Below, in pieces: positions 39,798 to 52,125 of a stretch of DNA of 64,000 nt. Position 1 is the stretch's first letter. Each line of letters starts with the position of its first letter. The notes under the pieces are model-generated. The model was not told the origin of the DNA and searched no databases. It was given only the letters and a program-made list of their open reading frames with translations. The DNA is from Erpobdella octoculata (lineage: Eukaryota > Annelida > Clitellata > Hirudinida > Erpobdellidae): contig OZ022246.1 of NCBI GenBank assembly GCA_963978895.1, positions 11,072,820 through 11,136,819 on the forward strand, read 5' to 3'. Position numbers and translations under genes: made by a program.

Positions 39798-42700
39798 CTA
39801 TTTTGATTTTTTGTTGCTCAGTGTAATTTCTAAAAATAAAACGAGAAAGCGCGAAACGATTAGACAGGATACATTTTCAGTACAACAATTAATGATTGGT
39901 CCTTTAAAGGAGACTTCTACTACAGTGTGGTAGCAAGGAACTAGATCTGGCATTTGGATACGTGCACTATCCGAGGTCTGTTATAGATATTCATGTATGT
40001 CCTTACAAAGTCGAAATATAATAGATTTTGTTGACATCTGTCTTTTTAAAGATTTTTAATGATTATTCATGATTCAATAATATAATGATACTAAAAGTAA
40101 CAAAATATCTGGTGATGAAGCACATTTCAATTTATCTATGTAAACACAGACAATTAAAAAACCACTCACTGAAAAAAAACTAGATCCATCAGCTTGGTAA
40201 ACAGCTTTCATCATACCAGCAGGAATGCATATTAGTGATGCAGAGGCAATGCACCAACCTAGTAACTCCGCCCACACTGGATAAGTGTATTTGCCATGAG
40301 TGACTGGAGTGTGTTCGATCCAGTTGAAAATCATGATTGTCTGGAGAAAAAAATGAGTTAAGAGTGGTTAGCAACTGGAGTCATGAATAGTCATTTTTCT
40401 GTTGTTGCTAGCTTAATAAATTCTACCTGTAAAAAGGCACTACACTGTCGCTGCGACATTTAAATATGTTTTATCGTAAAATTATTTCGATTGGACATCT
40501 TACTCAACATCTTGTTCAGCATTATCTGGTTAAGTTATAAATGCTTACAACTTGAAAACAAGTTTAATTGATCCGTCAATCAATTACAGTCTTAAACAAT
40601 TCAGAGAGGAGAGCAGCATGTGTTAATTCGGTTGTTTTTTTTTCTACAAAACACGGCTCACATCAGAAATCGATTGAAAGAAATCAGTTCGTGGCAGGTT
40701 AGCTGAAGAATTAGAAATGATTGATTTTCATCATCGTAACGCGTGTAATATGCGAGAACTCCAGCAATATGGCCTGAATCAACATTTTTACTGAAATCAG
40801 ATTGCAATTCAGCCCGGGGTTTTATCTTCCAGCAATGTTGCTGGAGATAGGTGTATGTGGCCACCAAAACAAATGAGATATCTGCAAAACCAGCTATTTA
40901 ACCCAATGAATTTATTTTTCAAAACCTTTGATGTAACAAAACAACCATCTTAGTTACAAATAAAATAAAAGTTTATTAATTCATTTAATAGGAAGTGAAT
41001 ATTCTGAACCATGTCATTCCAGTTAAGATTGAGACACAAACTTTATGAAAACACCATAAAGAACAAGCACAATTCATGCATACAACCATCTTATCATTTG
41101 CAAAAACAAGAGCTCCTATAGAGGTCGTTGACCCATCTTCAATAAACACTCACAAGTTGTTTATTGAAACATACAAGCAGCATACTTAGCCATTTTTAAT
41201 CAATAAAAATTAATTATAAAATAATATAATATAATTCTAATAATAATTAGTTTATATATCTGAAAGCAATGTGATCAATTCTACAATTGTAATGATAATT
41301 TACGACATAAGCAAACACTTACAATTTAAAATAAGAAAAATTTACGAAAAGTTTATTTAAAGTGGCATTTCCGACAAAAATTCAGACGAAATATATTAAA
41401 TTATATATACATGATTTAATATAAATCATACATGGCCATATATACTTGAAGTTAAATGTAAATAAATATATAATTTACATTTAAATAAAAAAAAACAAAT
41501 TACTCAAATGAACAGTCGAAGCAAACAAAGATACTCACGAGTATAAGGAGCGGGGAGAGGACAAACCAACACATGCGAAAATATAGAAACGGTTCTTTAC
41601 CGTTCATCGAAGCTATGTTTCGAGACAGCCTATTCGCTCCTGATAATTAACCAACGATGCGTTAAGTTAACAAACAAACAAAAACCGAAACAAAGTGAAC
41701 TACAATCATTATCATAACCACCTACCATAAAACCACGTGATCGAAATGACTTCGAAGAAGGCAATCAGCATCAACGAGATCCCTGAGGAGTAATAATCGA
41801 TAATCTTGAAGAAATAGATGCCTCCCTGTGAAATGTAAACAAGTGTCGTTTTAAAAATGTTTCATAATTTTATGAGGATTATATTAACCATACAAACGAC
41901 TTCATCATACGTGATTTTGATCTCCGTTCAATCAATTCATCATTAATATGTACATAATGGTTTCTAATTTCTAATAAGAAACAAGTGCATTCTAACTCAT
42001 CATTAAATACATTATTATTACAAAAAAATATCAATAAGAAATTAAATATCAAACTTCTACAAGAAAGATAAAAGAAATGAAGAACTGAACATTTAAAAAC
42101 TTCTAATGAATTTCCAAAGTTATAAGAAACTTGATTACATAAGTGATGTTTGGGAGGCCCAGAAGAAATGCAACAATACAGACAGCCAGGATGATGAACT
42201 CTCTCCTTCGAAATATCTTGTAAAGAGGCTTCTTCAAGTGATCATTCAGCGTTGTTATAATAACTTCAACAGATGCAAACTGTAAATAAAAACCAAATCT
42301 TGGATGGTGTTTCTACGTGCGGTTTTTTGGCCTGATAAGTGTTAGAATCTTGAAAATAAAATATTAGAAAAAATGTTTTGTTTTAAATAAAAGCAACCAT
42401 GCCTGACTGTCAATGCCAAGACAAAGTATGTTGAAGAAAAAGAGAAAAGCCAAAATATTGCCCCAAGGATAAAACATTGAAGTAAATGCTTCAGGGTATA
42501 TCTGAAATACAAGCCCCGGTCCTTTGAAAAAAAAATTGTTTTATGAGGATACATTACGATCAAAATTATAGTTAAACATACACTGAATATTATAATTAAA
42601 CAAACACTGAATATTATAAAAAAAGCAACTGAGAATTAAGATAAATAGCATACAACCAAGTAACCAATTATCAATTTCTTTTCTATGATATACCACTTTA

Positions 42701-45653
42701 AAGTACTACACTGGACCCTTTATATTACTCGGATTTTCGGGTCCAATGTCAAATTCGATCTATATCCAATCCTCATTATAGTGAAACCATGCATTTTGTA
42801 CACTATTATATTATGTAGGTGAGCATATAACCTGAATGCAGCTGTAAACAATGTGGTACGGTGCATAGGCAGGTCTGTCTGCGTTGTAACAGTAATTGAC
42901 AGCCATTTTAAATTAAAAAAGCGTGTAAAAAGCTTTTGTTGACATGACCTGTATTCATAGAAGAGCCTATTTATCGAGTTTTATCAGTAACCATCTCGCA
43001 CTGTTTATTGACACATGAGGAACGACATAATATATTTTTCTAATAAGTTATTAATTTCATTGTAGGTAATTAAAAATATTGTTTTAACATCCCAAATTAT
43101 CATGCTTTTGTGAAAGTCATAGGCAAATCCCTGTACACAAAAATAAATAAATTACACAATACATGTCATAATACTTATATTAAAATGCATTTTTTTGGGA
43201 TCCATCGTCCAATCTGTGATATAACCGAATCTGCACTTTATCTGCATGCCAATATCGAGGGTCCAGTGTACCATAAGTTACAAACTACTGAGTAACCAGA
43301 TGATAACGATTATTTGTGCCAGTTGATCACAAATCATTTTGCCACACAAAAAATCACATGAAAAATAAGAAAGACATCACAATGCGTCGAGAACAAATAA
43401 TAAAAACATTTTCCTTAAAAGAACAAATGAAGAGAAGGAAGATTTATACATAATCGCAAATCAATTCGTCTCGCACCCACGAAAGGCAGGTGTGAATTCT
43501 CCCGTCGCCATTAAGGCGTGACTTTTTATCGTTTTAAAAACAAGAAAATACACAAACTGTAACATATATTATCGTATACCAGAAGATCAATGAATATAAA
43601 TCATTTGACTAAGATCGCCATTAATGCGCTAGACTGCACACTTGTACAACCTTAAAAGAAACAATAAATCAGCATAACAAACAAGTAGCAGCTGAGTTCT
43701 GTCAAACATAAAACCATCCAAATTTAACTTGAAAGGGTAAATAAACAGCACTCAATTAAGGAGAAGGACATTGAAAGTTTTTGAAACTCAAAGTCCACAA
43801 AATACACTTTTATTAGATAAGATTAGTAGAAAATCAAATAACAACATACAGTTATCAATTGCAAGTAATTTTGTGGTTATGATAGATGACTCAGACGATA
43901 AAAACAAAAGAGATATTAAGAAAGAGTACCTTGCTCAACGAGGTCCTTGACGTCTGCTTGTAAATTGTTAGCGATGAAGCCGAGGATGGAGAAGACAGCA
44001 AATCCAGATAGAATGCTTGTGCTCGAATTGAGTATGCACACGAACAGACAATCTCTGAAAATAACAAAATTCAATTCACCTCCGTGGATAAAAAATACCG
44101 CCACGTTCTGCTGACCATGTCGAACACACCAACCTGAAAACATTATTCTTTCTGTCGCTGTAGCTTGCGAACGCGATCATTGAGCCGAACGCGATTCCTA
44201 TCGAGTTGAAGTTCTGAGCAGCAGCAAAAACCCATACCTGAGAAATGAAATGCAATCAGCTTTGACGTTTAAGAATATTCTAAACAAATTCGTGTGTCAC
44301 GTGTGTCGCAAAACAATTCACTTTTGGAGACTTTAGCAACTGCCAGTCAGGCTTAAGAAAGTACGATATCCCGAGCCACGAGCCTGGCAGAGTGACCCCA
44401 TACGCCAGCATGAAAAGAATCAAGATGTAAGGAAAGGTGGCAGTGACGTAGACAATCTATTGAAATAAAAATCAAACTATTCACTTAACCTGGTCATTTT
44501 TGATGACCTCACATAATCGCGAGATAGTTTCGGCATAAATGCCTCAAGTTTAAAACTTTGACAGCATAACCTTTCCAGTCCACTTCACTCCTTTGAAGAT
44601 GCAAAAGTAAACAACCGTCCATGCCAATAAAAGCAATAAGGCAAGTTCCCATTGAATTGATCCAGGCTCTTCAATTCCTGAAGATTGATGCAGCACTTTG
44701 TGCCTGTTGAAAGATTAGATTTTTTTTAAATAGTTTATAGTCCTTTATACCAGGTGTTTTAAGACTGATATAGCAATATGTAGGAAATACTGAAGTACTT
44801 CCTGTCGTAGATCATAATTTGATCCTTTTTACTTTATCCCTCCTCCTTAATCCAGGCATGGGACTGGCTTGCAAATGCAAGGCAGTGTTAAAAATTAGTT
44901 TAAATTAGATAGCAATGTAAATATGTTGATAGTCCTCAAATAGGTGAATTAAAACCACATGTGTGACATTTAGACTGCAGAGTAATCCATAAATAATACT
45001 GCTATAATAAAAACTATATTTTAATACAGCAAACAATGATTTAATATTTAAATACTTGAAAAATTGAGAAGCAGAAGATTCAGTTTTGTTCTGCTTGTCA
45101 GAAATATTAGCAAAACTCCAACATTTGTCAGGAACATTCCAAGAATTATTACATGAAGCCCATGGTAAAGGTGCCTGAAATGAGCTGAACATAAAATAGA
45201 GAGCCCAGGACAAGATTACGTTGTAATATGTTGCCAAGAAAAAGCTCAGCATTACAGTTGCAAGGCCAACTCCTGTAAGTAAGAAAGTAACATACAGAAT
45301 TCTACTTTAGAGTTTAACAAAATACACAATCATCAGAACCCTGAAACAAAGGACAAAGTGACTTGATCGCTCCCACTGGGCCACATCGGGTAAACTGCCC
45401 AACTGCCAGCTCCATGTATAACAAAGGTATCCCGCAAACGATCAGCATTATGAAATATGGTATTAAAAAAGCCCCTGTAAAAATTAAGACATTATTATGG
45501 GTTGGTGAAATTCGCACATCGAAAATTGTAGAATTCACCTCCTCCGCTGCTGTAACAGAGATAAGGAAATCTCCATAAGTTGCCGAGACCAACGGCGTTG
45601 CCAACGCAAGCCAAGACGTATTCCGCTTCTCTACTCCATTGTTGTCGAACCAT
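39798..45653 (-). CDS. SLC6 Na+/Cl--coupled neurotransmitter/amino-acid symporter
   Basis: SLC6 proteins import GABA, glycine, taurine, creatine or monoamines with Na+ and Cl- across the plasma membrane. Exons: 45653-45539, 45474-45340, 45272-45056, 44703-44571, 44456-44322, 44237-44134, 44054-43930, 42521-42403, 42279-42139, 41825-41726, 41639-41539, 40340-40170 (532 codons, all phases chain). A tentative last exon at 39977-39798 would give about 590 aa. Landmarks: TM1 [25 protein letters not shown], extracellular loop 2 with cysteines ([14 protein letters not shown]) and NKTE glycosylation site, [22 protein letters not shown]8 GIDSQFASVE, and TM9 [19 protein letters not shown]. The N-terminus before TM1 is very short ([12 protein letters not shown]). 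TM6 reads [15 protein letters not shown] where GABA/glycine carriers have an AATQIFFS-type motif. The subtype and substrate are undecided. The intron after GIDSQ uses a GC donor (42402-42401). Confidence 0.93.
42709..43268. mobile_element. pogo/Tigger-type MITE in the SLC6 intron (560 bp)
   Basis: Left end CACTGGACCCTTTATATT; right end inverted CACTGGACCCTCGATATT. TA flanks each side (42707-42708, 43269-43270). The interior is non-coding. The termini resemble pogo/Tigger inverted repeats. Confidence 0.75.
44720..44887 (-). repeat. SINE copy, near full length
   Basis: Minus-strand copy running from a short A-tail at 44720 through TATAGTCCTTTATACCAGG (complement) to GGCTTGCAAATGCAAGGC at 44887. 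It has all blocks of the 51126 copy, with scattered changes. It lies in an SLC6 intron. Confidence 0.85.
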
Positions 45654-45659
45654 TTTGTT

Positions 45660-46900
45660 TCTAAATTAAAACGAATAACAGTTTTCAGCTGAGGCTATGA
45701 CTTTATGACCATCTAATTCTTCCAACCAACGCAAGGAAAGGGAAAAGCAGCCGACCGAACGAACTGCTCGCGAGCTTATTACGTAATATGTCAACACAGC
45801 ACCTGCTTTGTGCGTCATGAAGTCGTTAAAAAAATGTAACATCAAATGTATGCGGCTAGTAGTCCAGTGTCTTGCAATGCTCAGAAAAGAGTGTGTAAAA
45901 AAATTAAAAAGTAAAACAGATCGATTTCTGTTTATACTGAGAAATGCTATTGAGAATGCTTAAGTGGTGTTTAATTAAGTAGGGACTTGGAAGCTGGAAC
46001 AGATCAAATTAAGTTGAACTACTAGATAAAGATTCATCACTTATGCAAACGTTAACCTTAAACCGTCATTAATTACAGCAAAACATGTAAAATTCAGGAA
46101 AAACGAGACGGGTTTATTGATTAGCCTAATGAAGGCGAGACAAGTGTGTTAGACATGCGTCAATGATTTCAACTGAAAATATAACGAAACGCTATCGCTT
46201 TCGCATTTTTCCGCAAAGTCATTAGTCATTTATCTATATGCATGTCATGTGCCATGCCATGACAGTGACGTCACTAAATATGGTGACGTGGACCGCCCTG
46301 GGTGAAACACACATGGTGTGACACAAAAATGAAAAACATTACTGTCTACGTCATTACATTTCCGGTCATTAAATTTGTTAGGAATCCTGGAGTTTACCAG
46401 TTTACCTCCACCGTCATTGAATTTTTTGAATTTCCGATGGGTGAGTCGTGAGCAGTGAGCAGTGTCGGGTCCAGAAAGTTCTGGGAGCTAGCAGCTACGT
46501 TTTTCCGAAATGTTCCACACTTTCTCCTCTAAAACCGAGGTGGGGGTAGTCGTAAGTATTTTTTAATTTTTTTTTACAAAATCACACTTTATTCTCACAA
46601 AAAGCTGATGACCGGGGGGTTTTCATAGATATTTTCCAACAATTTTACTTTCAACTACAACCATTTTCCAAAAAAACTGGGTATTTTACCTAAAAATTTT
46701 TATTGATACTCCTGGAACCGTCCCTGGCCGTGAGGGGTGACATCGTGAGTTATCGCATTTTGTGACACCAGCCCTTGTGAGTCTTGTGACGCTACTGAGT
46801 GATATGATACCTAATGGTCGATTAACAGAAACAAACATTCGATTCAGATCAACAAAACTGTTAAGGTTTGCTTTGTTGTTTTGTAGAGCTTAAATTTGGA
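45660..46900. other. Intergenic region upstream of SLC6
   Basis: Contains no recognised exon. 46540-46720 resembles the decayed GATGACCGGGG / TTTTCCAAAAAA dispersed repeat also seen at 24470, 32100 and 55500. The SLC6 promoter should lie near 45660-45850, where a short GC-richer patch is seen (45720-45790). Confidence 0.4.
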
Positions 46901-47467
46901 AAGCTTCTAGGGCAAATTGTTAAACATTTCAGGTTTATATTTTCAATGCAACAGTGATGTAGATACTTGTAAAAGTAAAGAGACACTTCAGGCGGTGGTG
47001 CTGCTGAGTGCTGATGACAGCAAGCGACGTAGGACGAAGTTTCTTAAAACTGGGCAAATATTGACTCAACAGCGCCACAGCCCACTCACAACTTTAAAGT
47101 TGAAAACTTTAAATGTCTGGCTACTTTGTATTTCAAAGGTGACAGTGAAGTAAATTGGGCGAAACGCATTATATCAATTATATCGGGTGATATCTGACTA
47201 ACCGCGTGGTCTAGTCATAATTGGCATACAGGCTCCTATAACATTTTCAGACATTCAAATCCCCAAACTGATTTTGTTGGAGTTTACGGCATAAGTTAGT
47301 TAATTTTGTAAGAAAGTTTTGCAAATTACCAATAAGATACATTTATGGTGGATTAAGATATAGCGAAATACCTGCAAATCTGTAATCACTTTGTCTCTAT
47401 AGGATTAAGTCGGTTGTTACCGCTCAGGCCCGAAACTACGGGGAGGGGGCGAAGACCACCCAGAACA

Positions 47468-48180
47468 GCGGGTTTCAACCGGCGGTACGTGTACCCCTAC
47501 GGGTACGCCAGCCGTTGCCACGGGGTACGCAAGAAAAAATAATGTATAAAACATTTGTGCAAAAACAAATAAAACAAATACTTTCTTGCTATTATTTCAA
47601 TCTATGTTTAGTTAAATTCTAGCTTGCAAGGACGAAATATAACTCTATTCGTTGTGGCTGACAAAATAAATGCAACAATTAAAAAGCTTCGATTCGTGTT
47701 GTCATCTCAATCACTGCAAACTTTCCTGACAGAGAACGAACTTCGACTCCATCCTGACATGGTTGATGATATTAAAAAACCTTGTTCTCAATTTATTTCG
47801 AATTTTCAGACTTACTTTCCTGAAGTTTGATGACAAATGCTGGATATGAAATCGTTTCCCAACGTTGCATTGCATGCTGATTTTTTTCCAAAAACTTTCA
47901 AGTGATTATGGATTAAAAAGCAAATTCAACAAGGACTTTTTGAGTGATTTTTGGCTTAAAAGAAGAATATGGATTTATTTCCGAAAGAGCTTTGAAATGT
48001 TTGTTTCAATTACGTCATATCTCTGTGAAACTGGATTTTCTGCAATGCTTGCAATACAAAATACAGATCGAAACTTGAACTTGAGCCATGACTTACCTAC
48101 GTCTAAAATTGACATTAATAAAGCCCGATATTGCAGACTTGTGCAAATACAAGCAAGCCCACTGTTCGTATCAAGATGAT
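47468..48180 (+). pseudogene. hAT transposase fossil (ZBED5/FAM200-like C-terminal half)
   Basis: A terminal repeat CAGCGGGTTTCAACCGGCGG at 47468, followed by GGTACGTGTACCCCTACGGG, is typical of one hAT group. About 150 bp in, two fragments of one protein occur. 47618-47830 reads LQGRNITLFVVADKINATIK and LTENELRLHPDMVDDI. 47890-48180 reads LKSKFNKDFLSDFWLKRR and the hAT dimerisation core YLCETGFSAMLAIQNTDRN. A frame change separates them and the N-terminal catalytic part is absent. No right terminal repeat was found. Confidence 0.87.
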
Positions 48181-48447
48181 TAAACTTCCCTTTGACTGAT
48201 TAGTTAGCGGTTATTGGCTGATTTCCATGTTATTCAAAAAGATACAAATAAAATAACAAAACTTTCATTAAAACTGACTTTATTCGTGTGCAACAATAAT
48301 AATTTCAACATAACTTATAATATTCTTTAGCAAAATTCATATGATTTCAAATTATGAAATAGGATTTCTTTAATATTAGGAGAATGGAACCAATTAACTA
48401 AAGTTGCCAAATAAATAAAAACACACTTTGAAAAGTTTTTTTTGATG

Positions 48448-48545
48448 GGGTACCCGACCATATATTATTCTATATATATGTACCCGCCCATATATTATTC
48501 TATACATATGTACCCACCCATATATTATTCTATATATATGCACCC
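48448..48545. repeat. 30-bp tandem repeat, three copies
   Basis: GTACCCGACCATATATTATT plus CTATATATAT repeated three times with single changes (GACC/GCCC/ACCC). Confidence 0.9.
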
Positions 48546-48549
48546 ACCC

Positions 48550-48900
48550 AAATTGACTACTGCAATTCGCACTTATCGGTCTACCAACTTCTCAACTTAA
48601 TCGCCTTCAGTTTGTCATTAATACCGCCACCAGAATGATAACAAACACAAAGAAGTACGATCACGTGACACCTATTTTCCAAGACCTCCAAATGCTGTAC
48701 GTCTACCGGAGATAATAGTATTCAAAGTCGCGCTAATAGTTTTCAAGTGTCTGCCCGATAACGGCCAACTCTATCTCAGCCTGGATCTTCAACCGACCAG
48801 CTCCGTCGCCGGCCGCAGACGACTCCGATCTTCGTCTTCCGGACATCTTGTTCCTGTTTCACGTCGAGCATCACTAGTTGACAGATGTTTTGGAGTTATT
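48550..48900 (+). pseudogene. LINE 3' fragment (CR1-like)
   Basis: Shifting frames give DYCNSHLS, LPTSQLNRLQFVINTATRM, KKYDHVTPIFQDL, then IVFKVALIVFKCL. These are the standard C-terminal blocks of CR1-type ORF2 upstream of the 3' end. Several indels. Confidence 0.8.
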
Positions 48901-49847
48901 GGAATGACTTTTTGTTGGCAATCAAGTTTAACACATCTGAAATGGAGTTTTGTAAATTATTTATAACATTTCTCTTAACAATCTTTTATTTATGTTACAA
49001 TCTCTGTTTGTGTGTGTGTGTCTTTGTAGGCAAATCTTGCATGTAAAATTTAACCAGCTTTTTGACTAGTTAGGAAGCTGAAACTTTCAGCATAGCTTTA
49101 TATTGGATGACAATACATGATTTAATTGAAAAAAGTTTGTGTTGAAGAACTCGTTTTTTTCCTTTACTTGTTTTTCTTTTTAATCAACATCAATAGTCCG
49201 TTATTCCGAAGCTCGCTTAATCGTGGAGCCGCTTTAAAAAATTACATTTTATACTTGCACAATTTTATTATTTTTTGTTCTAAATATAATTATGAACAAC
49301 AAATAGTTTATCACAAAAATGTCTATAAAAAGCCTAATTTAAAAGATTTATTGAAAAAAATTGGCAAAATAGACTTTTGCTTAACTTAAGCCAAGGGCTT
49401 GCCAAAATAAAAGTGTTAATAAAAAATCTTGGAGTAAAAGTCTTCAAATCAAAAAAGTAAAAACTTCAAATTTGGTCCTGAAAAATAGATTTAAATACAT
49501 ATCTGGTGCCATTAATTCTAGAGACACCTCTGAGTGTATGTAATAAAAATAAGAATAATGTAAGATTAAGGACTTCTAAAAACCTCGACATTGAAGTGCA
49601 GACCGTTTTTAAAGAAAAAAGATTTATAGCCAGCCAGCCACTTGAAAGTGCAAAGATAAATTTTGTGTCAATGTTCACAACATTGTTATGGATCAAGTAA
49701 CAAGTGAAGCAAAAACAAAGTTTTTTAAAAACACACTTTTATATTTTTACTACATAAACAACGAGCATATTAGCATAGACAATAAATAGTTCGACGAAAA
49801 TATCACAAACAATTATTTAATTAAAATTTGTCCAGTCGATCCAAATA

Positions 49848-50870
49848 TCTATATATATAAAATAACATGTCCTGACTGACTGACTGATAATCAACGCCGA
49901 GCTCAAACGCCTCATTCTAGGAACGTGAAATTTGGAACTTATATTACTTTTATTGCGTAAGCATCCACTAAGAAAGGATTTTTGAAAATTTTGCTCCTGA
50001 GGGGAAGAAACTGGAAAACAAACTTTTTTCTAAAACAATGTATATCTCGAAAATAAAAAAATTAGGAGATTTTGAAATTTGGTATATGGATTCTTCTTAA
50101 AAAATAAAAAAATACGTGTTTCACCTTTTTTGAAAATTCGGTTTCCCGGACCTCAAATGTGGATTGGAGAATTGGGTTATTTGGTTTTTAAAGTAGCTGC
50201 TACTCAAAAACTGTGAATGCTAAAGGAGTAAAAATTAGTATTTAGTTTCTACTCCAAAAATATTGAAATACGTGTTTCAGCATTTTTTGAAAATTTGGTT
50301 TCCAGGACTTCAAATGGGGGGAGGGGGTGGAAAATAGGGTTATTTGTTTTTTAAAGTAACTGCTACTCAAAAACTGTAAATACCACAGATGTAAAAATTA
50401 GTATTTAGTTTCTATTCTAAAAATAAAGATATACGTGTTGTACTATTTTTTTTTAAACTTTGGTTTCCATGACCTCAAATGTGGGGTGGAAAATAAGGTT
50501 ATTTGGTTTTTAATGTAACTGCTACTCGAAAACTGTAGATGCTACAGGAGTAAAAATTAGTATTTGGTTTCTACTCCAATTTTACCATTTTTTGAAAATT
50601 TGGTTTCCAGGACTTCAAATATGGGGTGGAAAATAGGGTTATTTGGTTTTTAAAGTAACTGCTACTCAACAACTGTAAATGCTACAAAAGTAAAAATTAG
50701 TATTTAGTTTCTACTCTAAAAATAAGGATATACGTGTTTCACCATTTTTTGAAATTTTGGTTTCCAGGACCACTGTGGGGTGGAAATAAGGGTTATTTGA
50801 TTTCAAAATAACTGCTACTTAAAAACTGTAAGTGCTACAAATGTAAAAATTAGTATTTTGAAGTTTTGTG
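49848..50870 (+). mobile_element. Second Helitron-type family with ~150-bp internal tandem repeats
   Basis: It starts A|TCTATATATATAAAATAAC at 49848, then GTCCTGACTGACTGACTG and GAACGTGAAATTTGGAACTT, the layout of Helitron 5' ends. From about 50040 to 50870 a unit recurs five to six times: GGTTATTTGGTTTTTAAAGT, ACTGCTACTCAAAAACTGTA, AAAATTAGTATTTAGTTTCT, GTTTCCAGGACTTCAAAT. The anchor starts at about 50172, 50335, 50494, 50635 and 50791 (spacing 141-163). No hairpin terminus was found; the element may run on into the Helitron helicase remnant downstream. Confidence 0.7.
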
Positions 50871-51112
50871 CCGGTTAAAAGTAGCTAAGTCCAGTTTATC
50901 ACCGGCCGGGCCAAGCCGTTATTTTAGAGTCTTCACACGGGCCAGGCCAAACCTTAAATCGAAGTGGGACGGGCCGAGATTTTTCACCAAGTATATAGAT
51001 ATTTTAGTGATTTTAGGGTCTTCAGTTTGGTCGTGCCAAACCTGAGGTCAAGGTGGGACGGGCCGAAGTTTTTCATCAAGTTTTTTTTTATCAATTTTTA
51101 ATTACTAATCGC
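50870..51112. repeat. Two ~120-bp direct repeats of GGGCC-rich sequence
   Basis: Blocks containing GTGGGACGGGCCGA(A/G)(A/G)TTTTTCA(C/T)CAAG and TCTTCA...CCAAACCT occur at about 50925-50995 and 51025-51085. Unassigned. They lie on the 3' side of the Helitron helicase remnant (in its reading direction). Confidence 0.6.
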
Positions 51113-51282
51113 GTGCCATTGCACAACTCCGCCTCGCTAATTGCGAGCCAGTCCCAAGCCTGGAGAAAGGAGGAGGGAAAAGTAAAAAAGATCAAATTAT
51201 GATCCACGACAGGAAGTACTTAACTGTTTCCTACATACAGACATTAGAGTCTTAAAACACCTGGTGTAAAGGACTATAAACT

Positions 51283-51313
<31 letters not shown>

Positions 51314-51960
51314 GTGCCATTGCACAGCTGCGGTGGGTTCAAATTCCAAAGTAGATAAACCGGAGATCCAACTTTAAGTTGTAGATAATGCGGTGACATG
51401 CCTGGCAAATCCAATGAGTTCAAAAACTCTGTTGGATAGTTTATGGCTGTGCTGGAATCGCAAACTGTATCGATCGATTTGTATGACACCAATTCGCCTG
51501 GCAAAACTGCTGTATCTTAAAATTTAAATCATTGACATCCAAATTTTTTGCTGCCAAAATGACTCTTTCTGCCAGCCACTCATGATTCAGCACTGTGGCC
51601 ATAGATGATTGCTTTTCTATGTTGCACATTGCTTAAGTGCTGAATGAGCTGTCTGCCTCCATCCAATAAAGTTGCTGCAATGCCAGACAATGCAACGGCC
51701 AAAGCAATGCCATTATTTGATCGTATTTCGGTGAGAATTAGAGAAATGTTTTCCCAGTTCCACCTTGTGCATCCAAAAAAAGGAATCCACCTTGTCCTTT
51801 CAAAACTGCCAGTATAATGCGCCGTAAATCATTCTTTGTTCATCAGTCATTAGTGGAACATAGCGAGTAACAATCGCTGCCATTTCTACAGTATTGTACC
51901 GCAGTTTACCTGAAAGGAATCTGCCATGTTGTTGACCTCAAAATGCAAGAAGATAAACAT
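51090..51960 (-). pseudogene. Helitron helicase (PIF1-type) remnant, interrupted by the SINE
   Basis: Minus-strand fragments in order: VTRYVPLMTDEQRMIYGAL (near 51850), a P-loop block with GGTGKTF (near 51760) followed by SGIAATLLDGGRQ, then ATVLNHEWLAERVILAAKNL (51560), PGELVSYKSIDTVCDSSTAI, LKVGSPVYLLWNLNPPQLCN and, across the SINE, GTRLVIKN. These are the ordered helicase motifs of the PIF1-like domain of Helitron transposases. At least three frame changes and stops make it inactive. It is the only piece of Helitron machinery visible in the window. Confidence 0.88.
51126..51313 (+). mobile_element. SINE, complete copy with 13-bp target duplication
   Basis: The body starts ACTCCGCCTCGCTAATTG, passes GAGCCAGTCCCAAGCCTGGA and GGAAGTACTTAACTG, and ends GGACTATAAACTATTATA plus about 26 A. 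It is bounded by exact repeats GTGCCATTGCACA at 51113-51125 and 51314-51326. A poly(A) tail plus variable target duplication is the mark of LINE-driven retroposition. It interrupts a Helitron helicase reading frame. No convincing tRNA, 5S or 7SL head is evident. Confidence 0.93.
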
Positions 51961-52029
51961 TTTCAATCTCAGACAGTTAAAGATACTCTTTCATAGTAAA
52001 CAGTATCAATGTAAATCATTGATCAAATT

Positions 52030-52035
<6 letters not shown>

Positions 52036-52118
<83 letters not shown>
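52036..52118. repeat. (TA)n microsatellite
   Basis: About 80 bp of TA that truncates the 3' LTR of the adjoining LTR element. Confidence 0.95.
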
Positions 52119-52123
<5 letters not shown>

Positions 52124-52125
52124 AG

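Noticed and set aside
47624..48179. Domesticated ZBED-like host gene
   Set aside because: Frame change, missing N-terminal catalytic region and an adjacent hAT terminal repeat indicate a dead transposon rather than a functional domesticated gene.
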